Below are positions 12,420 through 43,902 of a stretch of 64,000 nucleotides of DNA, in pieces. Source of the stretch: Ovis canadensis (Eukaryota; Chordata; Mammalia; Artiodactyla; Bovidae); the NCBI RefSeq assembly GCF_042477335.2, contig NC_091255.1, forward strand, positions 38,046,501-38,110,500, in the 5' to 3' direction. The position numbers and the translations under genes were made by a program. The notes below the pieces were generated by a model that ran no database searches, was not told where the DNA came from, and saw only the letters and a list, made by a program, of their open reading frames with translations. The stretch's first letter is position 1, and each line of letters begins with the position of its first letter.

Positions 12420-13647
12420 CCTGAGAGGGTTTACGAACTCCTGACGCCTGGACAGTGAGAGGTGGGAGGCGGGGAGGACTGTACCCCAGAGTGTGATGAA
12501 GCTGGTCTCGGGTGAGGCCTGGGCAGTCGTAGAGCTCCCTGGTGGTTCTAGGGGGAGTGACTGCACTGTGACCCTGTCATAGGAAACTGGGAGCATCAGG
12601 AGAGGAGTCACAAAAAGTTGGGAAGAATGCAAGCTCATTAGAAGAGAGAGAAGACTCCCCAGAAACAGGTGGAGAGGAGACAGGAGCCCACAGGGCGCCC
12701 AGGAGGGAGCAGCAGGCATCGCATTCCCTCAGGAAGTGAGTCCGGTCAGGCCGCGCAGGGGACAGGGAATCTTCTCAAAGCCTCCGGGGGACAGGACCGG
12801 GGAGGTTAGCCTGGCCTTCTGTAGCAGGGGCTTTGGCTTCTGGCCAAGTGGCAGCATTGCTGGGACTCAGGCCTCTTTGGGGGCCTGGCAGAAGTGGATC
12901 TGCAGGGAGGTTGAGGGTTTCCTGAGACGGAGATTAGCCTGAGGGGAATTGGGCTCCTGCTGTGATGGTGACCGACCCAAGCGCCTGCCCTCAGCTCTGC
13001 TCCAGCCCAGCGCTGGCATCCACAGAGAAGGGGCCCTCCGTCCATCACAGCACACACAGCTCTTTCTATAGCGCCTGGGACACTGGGGAAAACCACGCTG
13101 CCCTGGTCAGGGTGGGGCGAGGGTGAGGCAAGTCCATGTCAAACTTAAGGAGGCAACGAAAGACTCAATCGTTAGTAAGACTGGTGAGATTTGACCAGTA
13201 TTGTCAGAATCAGAGTTGATGCAAAAGAGTGCATGGTGGACAGAATATCAAGATTTTGAATTAAGATGGGATGGGATTAGTGGGTTTTCCTTTTGCCCTA
13301 ATTCCAGTGTGGCACAGCTCTGCTCTGGACTCTCCACCAAAGCACAGGCAAAGGGCAGAGGGGTATCTTCTCCCACTTTCCACCTGCACTTTGCCTGAGT
13401 CACCCATCAGCTCTGGCACCTAGAGAACTTCAGGTCTTTGGTCCTGCTGGGGACTGTGGCGGCGGGCAGAGCAGTGGGGCCACCTAGCGGGAGCCTCAGG
13501 CAGAGCACCAGAGGGCTTGTTACGCATGTGGAAGATGTGGCTTGTAGACTTGTGGCAGTGGAACAGGGGGCAGCCAGGGGCTTGGGAACAGATGGACTAG
13601 GGGGTGTTGAGCAGTGTTGCTGAGATGCTGTTAGTTCTTAGGGTACG
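12420..13647. other. Intergenic, nothing recognised
   Basis: GC-richer unique sequence, with no supported gene. Confidence 0.45.
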
Positions 13648-13840
13648 CTTCCCTGGTGGCTCAGCTGGTAAAGAATCCACCTGCAATGCGGGAGACCTGG
13701 GTTTGATCCCTGGGTTGGGAAGATCCTCTGGAGAAGGGAAAAGATACCCACTCTAGTATTCAGGCCTGGAGAATTCCATGGACTGTATAGTCCACAGGGT
13801 CACGAAGAGTCGGACACTGCTAAGCGACTTTCACTTCACT
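13648..13840 (+). mobile_element. Bov-tA SINE
   Basis: Plus-strand copy: CTTCCCTGGTGGCTCAGCTG head, box B GGTTTGATCCC, ending at AAGCGACTTTCACTTCAC. Confidence 0.9.
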
Positions 13841-15654
13841 TGGCCTCTAGGGCAGTGTGCTCCCATCACACAGTACCAGGAATCTGGATCATTAGAATCA
13901 ACAGGGGAGGCCTAGATGTAGCTCCCCGAGCCCCAGCTCAGTTAGGAAGCTTGTGATTGCTCCAATGCCTTGTTTTCCAGGTAAGGACTCAAAACCTCGA
14001 GAGTGAGCAGCCCATGATGGTGAAAGAAACTGGAAGCCAGCTTAAGCCTGGAATTTGAATTTTCTTACTCCTGGTTCTCATCCTAGTTCTTCTAGTGGCT
14101 AAACTCTCTGTGTTTGAAATGGAAAGATACTGAGGCAGGAACTTTGATTCAAATTTAAGGAAGACAGTAAGTCCCAGCTCCTTAGGGAGAGTGGAAGGAA
14201 TAAAAACGTGTCCCTGGAAATGTGCGGTAAGTCTTAGGTTGTGACTGCTGGTGGGTGCAGAGGACCAAGGGGGCCTGAGATATGTTTGGATTTCAACGCT
14301 TGGAGGTGGGCTTGTGGGAGGTGGCCAGGCAGGAGGAGCATGTCTGTGGGCATTTGGGGCACAGAGCTGTTGTGGCAGGGGTGTGTGCTCAGCTGGAGGC
14401 AGAGGGGACTGTTGATGGCGTCTGAGCAGGGCAGTGACGGATCAGAGTCGTGTTTCAAATAAGGTGACTCGGGAGGATGAAGCCGTCTCGGGTAATTTGC
14501 GTGGACTTGGCTGTGATTTTGGTTGCCTTGAACTCAATCCTCTTTTGGCCAGATAGCCTGAGTGGACCTCAGAGCCCACATCCTCACATTACCAGCCTTC
14601 AGAGCCCAGGAGGGGTTTCTGTACAACCATGAAAGGTGGGAGGAAACCTGTCAAAATTGCCTCATCCTTTCACTGTGATGATTAATATTCAAACTGTCTT
14701 TTTATCTCAGGAGCCCAGGATGATTTAAAACATGGAACTGCTGTTAATATTTCCTTATGGAGATGGCTCGAGCCGCAGAAAAAAACAAGCCTGTGTTCAT
14801 TGTCAAGCCCATATTTCAGACAGTGAAACAAAGGCAGTAGCACACTGCTCAGGATTACAAGGCAGAACAGGTTGAGCAGGTGTGAGCCGAGCGTCAGCTC
14901 CCAGCCACTCAGGCAGGGGCAACGGTCCTGGGATCAGAGTTGGGAATTTAAATCCCTGCCTGTGGAGCTGTCTGGGGTTCCTCGTGGCCGACAGGACTGA
15001 TTCTAGGCTTGGGCGCAACCCATTGGTGCTGCCGCTCTGACCCTCCCCAGGAGGAAGGGGGAGAAGAGGCTGGAGACGCTATTTACGGCTCCCTGCGATT
15101 GCATCAGGACCAGCTGACCCTTTGGGGCCTGGCCCCTGTCCGGCTGGGTCCCCAGGACCATGGGCTGCTCGCTGTTGGCCGTGGGAGGTTGATTCTGGCC
15201 ACATTACACTCAGTGTGTGTCTATGGGCCACTCATGACACTACACCCAGGACCTTCTGTGGTCTGGATTCACTGTAGGACTGACGGCAAGTCACTGAAAC
15301 TGAGAAAACTCATGTCCTTTAGTCTACTTCCAAAAGGGCCCACCCCACCTTTGCTGGCTCGTGGGCTGGTATAGAAATGACCTGCGAGTGCCCTTGAGAA
15401 AGAGCCACCGCAGGCATGCTCCCCTCATCACCATGCTGGGCTCCCAAGTGTGAGCAGCGGGGCGGGTGGTGGGAAGGGGCCAACTTGTCTCTGCCTCGCG
15501 GACTTTACTCAGTGGGCGTCTCAAGCAAGCCTGGGAGTGGAAGGGAGACAGGCCTGTAGGCCCCTCGGGAGACAGAAGGAAGAGAAGTTAGGTTTCTAGC
15601 CTAGGACCCTTATGCGAAAGGCTGACTCCGGCCCCTGGGCCTGAGGCCAGAAAG
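13841..15654. other. Intergenic, nothing recognised
   Basis: No gene. Repeat-poor stretch leading into candidate enhancer A. Confidence 0.45.
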
Positions 15655-15810
15655 CCCCCAAAATAAACGCCCCTATAAATGCCTTGCTCCCAGTCTCTAC
15701 ACCTGTTGCCAAGGGGACAGAGACCCCAGGCCCAAAATAGGCACAGCTGCCGTGGCTGCTAATCCTGCCCCGAGCTGAGGCTGCGCCATATTTGGGAATG
15801 TTTGTTCCTC
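15655..15810. promoter_or_regulatory. Candidate muscle enhancer A
   Basis: About 5 kb downstream of MYH3. In 130 bp it holds CTATAAAT (15673-15680), an E-box CACCTG (15700-15705), an E-box CAGCTG (15744-15749), a perfect CArG box CCATATTTGG (15786-15795) and an overlapping inverted M-CAT core GGAATG (15795-15800). The stretch is free of recognisable transposons. Regulatory function is an inference from motif density and locus. Confidence 0.4.
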
Positions 15811-16035
15811 CACCGGCCGGCCCTCCCCACTCAGCCCCGGGAGCTCAGAGCAAGGGGTCTCTCTACATGGTCCCGATCTGGCTTTCTTAGAGACTTCTGT
15901 CTGCCCGTTTCCTGTTCCTGGGAATGGAGTAGGCAGTGGGTAAACACAGGTGGATGAGTCGGTGTGAGACTGCAGACCTGAGATGGCAGCAGCGTTGGAA
16001 CCTGGGGAGGTGCTGCCTCTGCCCCAGACGGTCTT

Positions 16036-16080
16036 CACACCTCACCCCCCACCCCACCCCCCGCCGCACCCCCTCCCAGG
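16036..16080. repeat. C-rich low-complexity tract
   Basis: Repeated CCCCACC/CCCCGCC units between the two candidate enhancers. Confidence 0.8.
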
Positions 16081-16779
16081 GCCTCCTCGCTGTTGCTTGA
16101 CTCTCTGCCCAGGCTTCTGAGCCAGTGTGAACTGCAAACAGCCGTGCCCACACCCACTGTTTTGGGAAGCCAAGAAATTCATTTGCATGGTTAGGATTGT
16201 TGACAGATTTGTAAATAACAGCTTCTGGGTTATTATTATGTCTTTACTAGTGATAGGAGAGGCAGAAAGTCAGAAGAACCAGTCCTCCCCAGGGGTACAC
16301 CGAGTCCCCCGTCTCCCCCTCTTACCAGGAGTTGAGTTCAGCCCGCACGTGGAGCGCCTGCTGTGTGCAGAGCACTGTGCTTGCCGCTAAAGGGACTGCC
16401 TCTCTTTTGGTTTCTGACTATGGAACGTGTCACCCTGTCACCTTCCTCGGTTCCCCGCAGCCTCTGTGGTTTGCTTTGTTTCCATCATCTTTGAGTACTC
16501 CTATTTCCTTGACTGTTCTTGAGGCTCCGACTCATTTCCTCTGTGTCTCTGGGTAACCCTCTGCTGCTGACAATGGTCCATTTCCTTTACCTGAGCTGCC
16601 CCTTCTCTCTGCAGGCTGGCGTCAGGGGTCTTGATGAAGGCAGCCTGAGGGCGTCTAGCACCCACTCCCCTGCTCCTCCTTGGGGCTCTGAGGACCACCT
16701 CTTATTTGATAAAACATGGAGAAGGCCCCCAGATGCCCAGGCTTCTTGCTCCTCACTGCCGTGGAAAGCATGACACATC

Positions 16780-17180
16780 TTAGCTAAAAATAATCGGTAC
16801 CATCCTGGGTCCCGGCTGCTGCCACCGTGGGCTTGAGGGCCTCCGGAACGTCTAGGCCTTGCTCAGGGTAACCGGACCGTGGCTGGGCCCCAGCAAGCAG
16901 CCTGGGGACAGGTCAGCCTCAGCTGTTTTTAGCAGTGGGATTATTGGGAGGGGTAGAAATAGACCTCCACCTTCTGGGAGGCTTCCTCTGCCCACATTCC
17001 CAGGCACACTTTGCTTTATTAAAGCTCTCAGCTGTCGCGGGGACCAGGCATGGGGGAGGCGGGGGGAGGCGGCCTTCTCCAGCAGGAGGAGAAGGAGGCT
17101 GCAGAGTGCAGCCAATTGTCCCCCTTCCCCTCCCATCCCCGCCATGAGGACATGTGGCTCTTATTAGAAGCCGAGTCCCT
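16780..17180. promoter_or_regulatory. Candidate muscle enhancer B
   Basis: Repeat-free interval with a perfect MEF2 consensus CTAAAAATAA (16784-16793), E-boxes CAGCTG at 16920-16925 and 17029-17034, an M-CAT core CATTCC at 16995-17000, and CATGTG near 17151. MEF2 plus paired E-boxes is the usual composition of skeletal-muscle enhancers. Function is inferred. Confidence 0.4.
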
Positions 17181-17863
17181 TACACGTTGTGAGGAAGGGG
17201 GCCCCCTGACCATCATAAATCAGGATCTCCTCATTTCCAAATAAAGCAGTCTGCCATCCTAGCCCACAGTCCCTTTAGAGTTGACAGATGTATTTTTTAA
17301 ATCCTGTGTTGATCATGTATTTCTTGTGTAATTAAAAAATTATAAAAGGTAATAAAAAATAGAAATCTACTGCCAAGAGATTTGGCTCAGTAAAGACTTC
17401 AGAATGTTTTCTGGATAGTGTAAGAATTACAGGGGGAGAATTAATAAATTCTATGTTCAAGTACCAGGAAAAAAAACAATAAAAGGTGAGACTATCTATA
17501 CAAAGGAACAGTAACTTGAAATGGCTCTGAATCTGAAGGTGGTGGGATTCCACCCAGAGAACTAAGGGTGAGGGTCCCCCCTTCAGGCTATTTTGCCACT
17601 CTGCTTTGGAGCTCACATGCAAAAGGACCGGGCGATATTGCAGATGAGCTAAAGGTCACCAAGTTCCTAGTGACCTGGCCTGTCTGAGGGGAGACTCTCT
17701 TAAGACAGAGTGGGCCGGGCTGATGGGACAAGAAGGGTCTGAGTGGAGGCCTGGAGGAACTTAACAGAAATGGTAACAGTCAAAAGGAAAAAACGTGTGC
17801 GCCGTGGGTTTATCTGTCTAGTTCTGACGGACTCTCATCAACAGAAAATGAACGTTACCATTT

Positions 17864-17966
17864 TGTTGTTGTTTGTTGCTCAGTCGTGTCCAGCTCTTTG
17901 TGACCCCATGGACTGCTGCCCACCAGGCTTCCCTGTCCTTCATCATCTCCCAGAGTTTGCTCAAAC
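17864..17966 (-). mobile_element. BovB LINE 3' end, short copy
   Basis: TTGTTGTTG tail (antisense) then the BovB 3' end, cut off after about 100 bp. The preceding bases from 17841 recur at 18401; see findings. Confidence 0.8.
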
Positions 17967-18027
17967 CCAAGCCCACCTCCTCAAGGTACTTGTCACGTCT
18001 GTTTCCCAGCTGCTCAGGGAGGCAGTG

Positions 18028-18175
18028 TTTTGTAGTGCAGAGGAGTTTGGGCGCTAGGGAGAATCCCAGTTCTAGAGGCCAGTGTGACCTTGAGCTCATT
18101 GCTCTGTGGTTCCGTTTCTTCCTCTGTGAAGCAAGGGTGACAGCTGAGATTGTCATCACTGGGTAAACAGTGCTG
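18028..18175 (+). mobile_element. MIR SINE
   Basis: The core resembles MIR: GCAGAGGAGTTTGGGCGC, then CCAGTGTGACCTTGAGCTC and TTCCGTTTCTTCCTCTGTG. Confidence 0.75.
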
Positions 18176-18416
18176 AGAGCCGGGGACAGAGTTCAGGGGA
18201 CAGGCTCGAGTCTACCCTCCCCTTCTCTGCTCCCAGACTCGACTCCCCTTGCTCCCATGCGGGGCACGGCTGGGGCTTATTTGGAATGAGGTTCTTGCTT
18301 TCCTTTCTCTCTGCAGTAATAGGGCTTATATTTTCTATAGTCATGGGCATCCTTTGCTTCATGGAATAAACGAACACTGGCACAGTTGTTCACAATATTA
18401 ACAGAAAATGAATGTT

Positions 18417-18902
18417 ACCATTTTGTTGTTGTTCGTTGCTCAGTCGTGTCCTACTCTTTGTGACCCCATGGACTGCTGCCCTCCAGGCTTCCCCGTCCTT
18501 CATCATCTCCGGGAGTTTGCTCAGACTCATGTCCATTGAGTCAGTGATGCCATCCAACCATCTCATCCTCTGTCATCCCCTTCTCCTTCTGCCTTCAATC
18601 TTTACCAACATCAGGGTCTTTTCTAATGAGTCAGCTGTTTGCATCAAGTGGCCAGTGTATTGGAGCTTCAGCTTCAGCATCAGTCCTTCCAATGAATATT
18701 CAGGACTGATTTCCTTCAGGATTGATTGGTTGTATCTCCTTGCCATCCAAGGGACTCTGAAGAGTCTTCTCCAATACCATGGTTAAAAAGCATCAATTCT
18801 TCAGTGCTCAGTTTTCTTTATGGTCCAACTCTCACATCCATACATGACTACTGGAACAACCACAGCTTTGACTATATGGGCCTTTGTTGGCAAAGTAAAG
18901 TC
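18417..18902 (-). mobile_element. BovB LINE 3' portion
   Basis: About 485 bp: the antisense of the same region as 63.5-63.98 kb (TCAGTCCTTCCAATGAATAT, CATACATGACTACTGG). No intact frame. Confidence 0.88.
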
Positions 18903-20760
18903 CCTCACCAAATCAGAGCCTAATTGGAAAGTTATGGATTGCTTCCACAACTCACCTGCTCACCTTCTTCAAGTGAAATGTTGTGCTTTGTCAGTGTGTG
19001 GGTGTGGCAGGTCCTACAGCCTCAGGGGTTTTCAGCTTTATGGCCCCTGTCTACATAAAATGCATCAGGTATCTCATCAATTCTTTGCTTAAAATTCTAT
19101 AAATTGAGTTCACTTCGAAGGTGGTCTTGCTTGCCCGCCTGCCTCTTTTTTCTTTCTTCCTTTTTTATTTGCATTTTATTATGTATTTTTAAAAGATAAG
19201 GACTATTTTAGAAAACATTATCATAGTATCACCTTGAAAATGAACAATAATCCCATATCATCATCAAATATCTAGTCATTATTCACATTTTACCCAATGG
19301 GATATACATGTGTATCCTAACAAGGTCCAAGCCGAGCAGTTGGTGGATAGGGCTGAGTCTCATTTAATCTAGAATTCCTCCTTCCATTTCTTTCACGGAT
19401 TTTTTCCCTTGTGATTCATTTATTGAAAAAACTAGATGTTGTGTTCAGTTGCGTTCCCCATGTCCTGGAGTTTATTGGTTCTCTCTTGGGTCTGTTTCTG
19501 CTTTCCTGTAAGTTGGTGGATATAATTAGGGTCTGGATCAGACCCCAGTGTGATTGCTGGATGGGGATTTTTCCTGGGCAGTGATGTATATACTTCTTTC
19601 TGCAGGCATGTCATGTCTTGTTGTCTTATTTTTGGAATACTAGTAGCCATAATTCATCAGGGGTTCATAATTTGTATAAAAATGGTGACGTGCCAGACCT
19701 TTCCTTCCTTCTTCATCTGCCAGTTTGAACACCTCTGTAGCAAGCTTTGTCTGCTTCTTCCATCCCCCACTTTCCCCGGAAGGTGGCCTATAGCCATCAG
19801 TGTGCAGCAGAGAGGCTCTGGGCAAACGCAACCCTTGGCCCAGCCTCAGGCCAGGCCTGGCCCAGCCTTGGTCTCACTGCTGGGATTCCTTTCATCAGTA
19901 GACCCCCCAGGAGGACACAGTACGTTCTAGTCACAGCGTTGCCGGAAAGGGGGAAAGCACGACAGAGAGATGTGGTCTTTAAGGTAAAATGATCTGAAAT
20001 CACTGACAGGCCACAGTGGCCCTCTTTCTGTGGATGACAAATCTCAGAAGGCGCTGAGCTCTCCTGATGCTCTAACTCCTCCTAAGTCTGGGTCATCTAA
20101 TCCCCCAGAATCAGATAAAGGAGGGCACTTGGCAATATTTCTGATAATGACGAACAAATAATTCCAAGTTTGACGATTCTGTTTCTGTAGCAGGGCGCCC
20201 AGGTAGTATTCTGACTTCCTACTGTATTTTCTCATAAAGACAGGCTTACCCTGGGTAGGGCTGGGATTTTCTGCTGTGCGGCTTTGAAATCATGTACACT
20301 GAGCCGAGAACTCAGTGGCAGATGTCGCCCGAGCTCTTGGGGGACTGGCGCTATTTCACTCAGTTATGTATTCCCAGTAGTTAGCGCAGCGCTCACGTGG
20401 AGTGCTGCCTAACAAACTTTTCCTGTACTCCAGGGCAGTTCCCTGAGAGGGTGTAGGGGGACTCTAGCCCCTGCCTTATAACCCAGTTCAATTTGAGACA
20501 GGGCTTTCCTGAACCAAGCCTTCATGCGTCCCTCATGTTGTACTGGGGGATGACTCTTTGGACAAACTCCCCCTTCTCCTGCCAGAGCAGTGGTTAACCT
20601 AATCTCAAATGTAAACCAAAAGCAATCTCTCCCTGTCCCCACATACACACCCCAGAAAATATGCGGAATAGCTTTATCAAGCCATCTGCTGAGATTTCCA
20701 CATTGGGCATAAATATCACCAGTGAACCATTTCCACACTGGGAAGAGAAAACAAATACAA
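18903..20760. other. Intergenic, MYH3 downstream flank
   Basis: No gene. About 19150-19690 is T-rich and resembles antisense of an old L1 3' region (GATTCATTTATTGAAAAAAC). The rest is unassigned. Confidence 0.4.
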
Positions 20761-20769
20761 CGAAACAGC

Positions 20770-20887
20770 CCCAAACTGAAAACAAAGTTTATTGCATGTG
20801 AAAAGCAGTCACATGAAAAGTATCAGAATCAGGAACCATGAAAATACACATTTTGCATATTTTCTGTCCTGTTGCAGAGGAGGGGGC

Positions 20888-20914
<27 letters not shown>
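20770..20914 (-). CDS. MYH3: MYH3 exon 41, aa 1933-1940, stop and 3' UTR
   Basis: Coding part 20888-20914 encodes the non-helical tailpiece MVVHESEE followed by TGA at 20888-20890. The 3' UTR of about 115 nt runs to an estimated cleavage site near 20770. The acceptor CTCCCCAG is strong. Confidence 0.93.
20788..20793 (-). terminator. MYH3 polyadenylation signal AATAAA
   Basis: Canonical AATAAA on the minus strand, about 95 nt past the stop codon, in the context CATGCAATAAACTTTG. It is the only canonical signal I see in this short 3' UTR. Cleavage is expected 10-25 nt further, near 20770. Confidence 0.9.
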
Positions 20915-40523
<19,609 letters not shown>

Positions 40524-41021
40524 TCAAATTCACACTTATTGTGCCGACTCTGTGCAAAGGGCATGGAGTGGATGCCACCCAAGCTCCCCCATCCAGGTGA
40601 AGGAACCTGAAGGAGGGGGCAGCTCTTGGGACTCAGTTTCCTTTTCTGAAAAGCCCAGGTGTTGCCAAGGGGAAATTTAAAAATAAACACCATCAGAAGT
40701 TAACACCATTCTTCAAAGAGAGTGTGCCAAATGGCAAACAGCTAAGGAATTTGGGGACTGCTTCGATTCAAGGTGGCCACCTCTTCACACGAGGAAACTG
40801 GCTTTCGCTTCCTTCAACTCTGTTCTGAGAACAGAGGTGGCATCTGACTTGAGCATCTGCCGAGACCCTCTCCCCAGCCTTCCCTGTCCCAGTCCAAGGT
40901 CCTCTCCAATCCACCCTGTCCTGGTCTAAGCTCCACAGGCTCCTGCCCCCCAGGCCCCTGGAAGTGGGAGGAACTGTACCCTGGAGACTTCTGAGCCAAG
41001 GGACCCAACCTGCGCCCTCAC

Positions 41022-41076
41022 CTGAGAGTCACACCCACAGGACGACAGCGGACAGCAGCAGCCGTGGAAATCAGAC
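41022..41076 (-). other. MYH3: MYH3 exon 2 (5' UTR, non-coding)
   Basis: A 55-nt exon bounded by acceptor CCGCAG and donor CAG|GTGAGG. It fits the conserved sarcomeric myosin layout, in which two untranslated exons precede the ATG exon. cDNA would settle the exact boundaries. Confidence 0.7.
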
Positions 41077-41724
41077 CTGCGGTAAATATGCAAAAAGAAA
41101 ACTCAGGGCACCTGATAGTGTAGTTCAGTTCTGAATCGGGTCTTGAATTAACCAAATAAGGGGAAAGGACTAATAACTTAAAAAGAGTCTTACCCCGGAG
41201 ACAGGCTGGAAGAGCAGATGGGATGTGACCTACAAGTGATTCATAAAGGTAGTCAAAGCCCCCAGGTGCCCCCAGACCTGGCTCCCACCAGCCCACTAAC
41301 GCAGCCTCCTCAGTCTGCATGCAGTGCCTCTCTTTCAGAACGAGGCAGGAAGGACAGCATCTCTGTCGAAAAGGTCTGTGGTTCCAGGCTAGGACCAGGC
41401 CCCCTCTGACTTCTGTGAACAGGGAGAAGTCTCAAATTGGCAAACTGACACAAGCTTTCGGGGCCTTGAGATCATGGACACCTGCTCGCCAGGCACACAG
41501 TGCAGGCGGGGAAGGTGAGGGTAGGGGTGGGGGCCAGTGACCCCACAGCCTCTGCACAGATCAGAGAGGAAGAGGGGGCTCGTCAGGCCACACTGACGGG
41601 CCGAGGTCCATGGAGCATCCAGAGGGATCCTGCCCGAGGGGGGCCTTGAAGACAAGGTCGAGGGGACCTCAGGGAGGAGGAAGTGGGTGCTGGAGGTAGA
41701 GACCCAGCTCCACCTCTAACTAAC

Positions 41725-41804
41725 CTCGCCACAGCCAGGTGTGATCCTCTGAGCCACACACGGAAGAGAGCTGTGCGGGGCGCCCAGACTCCTCCGCCCG
41801 CAGC
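41725..41804 (-). other. MYH3: MYH3 exon 1 (5' UTR, non-coding)
   Basis: The 3' boundary is read from the donor GAG|GTTAGT at 41724/41725. The 5' end is inferred as about 30 nt downstream of the TATA box. GC-rich leader with no ATG-initiated coding role. The transcription start is approximate. Confidence 0.7.
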
Positions 41805-41828
41805 AGCGCCGGGGGCTGCCGCTGCGGC

Positions 41829-41835
41829 TTTTATA
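41829..41835 (-). promoter_or_regulatory. MYH3 TATA box
   Basis: TATAAAA in the context GGCTATAAAAGCCG on the minus strand, about 105 nt upstream of the exon 1 donor. It predicts a transcription start near 41800-41805. Sarcomeric myosin genes typically have TATA promoters. Confidence 0.85.
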
Positions 41836-41849
41836 GCCTGTCCCCCCAC

Positions 41850-42120
41850 CACTCATTCCGGCTCTATATTTGGAAAGGGAGTGACCGATGCCACGAGCTG
41901 AGGGCCAGCTCCCTTCCTCACGTTTTTTTTTGCCGTTGCCAAGGGTGAGGTATATATAGAAATGAGCAGGATCCATAACCATTCTCCAGCTGGAGAAAGC
42001 TGGAAGTTTGAGATGCCTTTCTCTGAACCTGGGGCCGCGGTGCCTTCACTCAGCGTGAGGGGTGGCCTCGTGGGGGTCCTGCCTAAACTCCATCCTGCAG
42101 GCGCCACGTGCTTGAAAATC
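41850..42120 (-). promoter_or_regulatory. MYH3 proximal promoter muscle motifs
   Basis: Upstream of the TATA box lie an M-CAT core CATTCC (41854-41859), a near-CArG CCAAATATAG (41864-41873, minus; one mismatch to CCW6GG), an AT-rich MEF2-like CTATATATAC (41950-41959, minus; 9/10), an E-box CAGCTG (41987-41992) and a CACGTG E-box (42115-42120). These match sites for TEAD, SRF, MEF2 and myogenic bHLH factors. Motif presence is seen in the sequence; function is inferred from the known control of embryonic myosin promoters. Confidence 0.6.
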
Positions 42121-42124
42121 AAGG

Positions 42125-43900
42125 TGCATTCTGGGGACAGAAATCGCGTCCTGTGGGGAAAAGGAGTGTAACTTGAGGACAGAAAGATGAAAATCCTCTT
42201 GGCACTTTGGGCAAGACTTTTGTTACAACACAGGGTTGTAACAGAATTGTGTGAATGTAAACTTGTGCCAGGAATGACAACAATTATAATCCTCCTCCTC
42301 CTTTCACTGTGTAACTTTCTGTCTCATTAGTGTCATTGTTAATTTAATCCTTTCTTAAGCGCCAGTAGGACCAGCAAGTAAATTAATGACAGGGAGCCAC
42401 CCCGCCAGACAGTATCCACAGCAACAGCTGCTTGAGGACCTGTTGTTATTAAGATACATGACCAATTAGGAAAGACAGCTGCTGGCCAGGGTGGGGGTTA
42501 GAGGGTGGCGTGCCTGCAGAGAAACACGGGGATGGGAGGAGAGGGTCCAGCAAGCGTGGCTCTTTCTAAATCAGGGTTGAAGGAACAAAGCCGGGAGACC
42601 AGAGGTACGGCTGAAGCTGAGCCCACTCCTGTCCGGCTTTATGTTGGCTTCTTTTCTCCCTACCTTTCCTGACAAGCCTTTGGGAGGGTGGTTGGTGGGC
42701 ACCCCGTGGTCATTAACTGTCACCAGTTCCCCCTTGAGAGGAAGAGCGGCCCCCTCCCAACACACAGCACTCGCGGAAGTGGAAGAGGTGTGGGCGGGGA
42801 TGGGGCAGCAGGGCTGTGGACCCCAAGACACAGGGACATACGTTAATCGCCCACTGTATGCTGGCCCCAGGGCAGAGCACCTCAAGAGGGCACAAGAGGA
42901 AGGGAGACGCAGCCTTTACCCTTAGCAGTTCCCAGGCTAATGGTGAGCCGACTGTTTTTGAGATTCAGGTGATTTTAGGTCAAAGCACTCTTGGTGAACC
43001 GCCTGCTCTGTGAGGGCCAGGCAGGCGCGCGGCTGAAGGGAAAAAATACAGGAAGCCTGCACCTCTCAGCCTGCCATGGGCTCGCGGTGTGTACACTCCC
43101 ACCTCCCTGCTCCAGCTGGGTGGAGACCCCCATGCCTAGAGACCCTCCTCACCCAAGAAAGCCCAATGCTCCTAAAGTGTCGGTCTGTGTCTGAAAGGGG
43201 GTGGTCTCCTTGAGGTCCCGTCCTGCCTGCCCGGTGACACGTCAGAGTCCACATCTTTGTCCACTGGCTGGCCCTCTCCTTGGGAGGCCTGGTCAGGACA
43301 GGCACAGGTCAGCTGCGGAGCAGAGGCGTGAGGCAGCCCTGTGGGCTGGGGGACAGTGCGAGGGGCCCTGGCCACACCTCAGGCATTGGCGGAGCAGGGC
43401 CGCCTCGGGCAGGGGTGGTGCCGGGGGTCCCTCCCTGCCACCTGAGCAGAATCAGGCTCAGTTTGCTCTTACAGCTTCTTGTCACCAGTTTACCTGTCTC
43501 TCTGTATAACCACTTCCACACCCAGCTCCGGGAAACTGCAAGGATGTTTTCCGTACAGAGTTTGAGTTCCTTGTAGAACAGTCCCAGGTCACGTTAATTG
43601 AACCCAGCTCTAGCTCTGAGATGCTCCTGGCCTCCTCCAGATTCTGCAGGTCACGTAGCCTGTCTTCCTCTGCATCACGCTCCTTCCTCATGCAGGCAGA
43701 GAGTGTTCAGCTTGGAGGTCTCACAGGTGGCTGGCTGGTCAAGCTGCTTTGGCTCAGGAGGAGCTGGGAGGCAGGAGGAGGCTCAGAGTCAGGCAGAGAG
43801 CCCTGCTCTCTGGAAACCCTAAGGATGGAAATGACAACAAAACCGCAGCAGAGAGCACAGTTCTAAAACCAGGCGTCAGGGATCAGAAGGTACGGCCGTC
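42125..43900. other. Upstream flank of MYH3, no gene recognised
   Basis: Mostly unique-looking, GC-rich sequence. No exon with family resemblance. It could hold further regulatory DNA, but nothing specific was identified. Confidence 0.45.
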
Positions 43901-43902
43901 TG

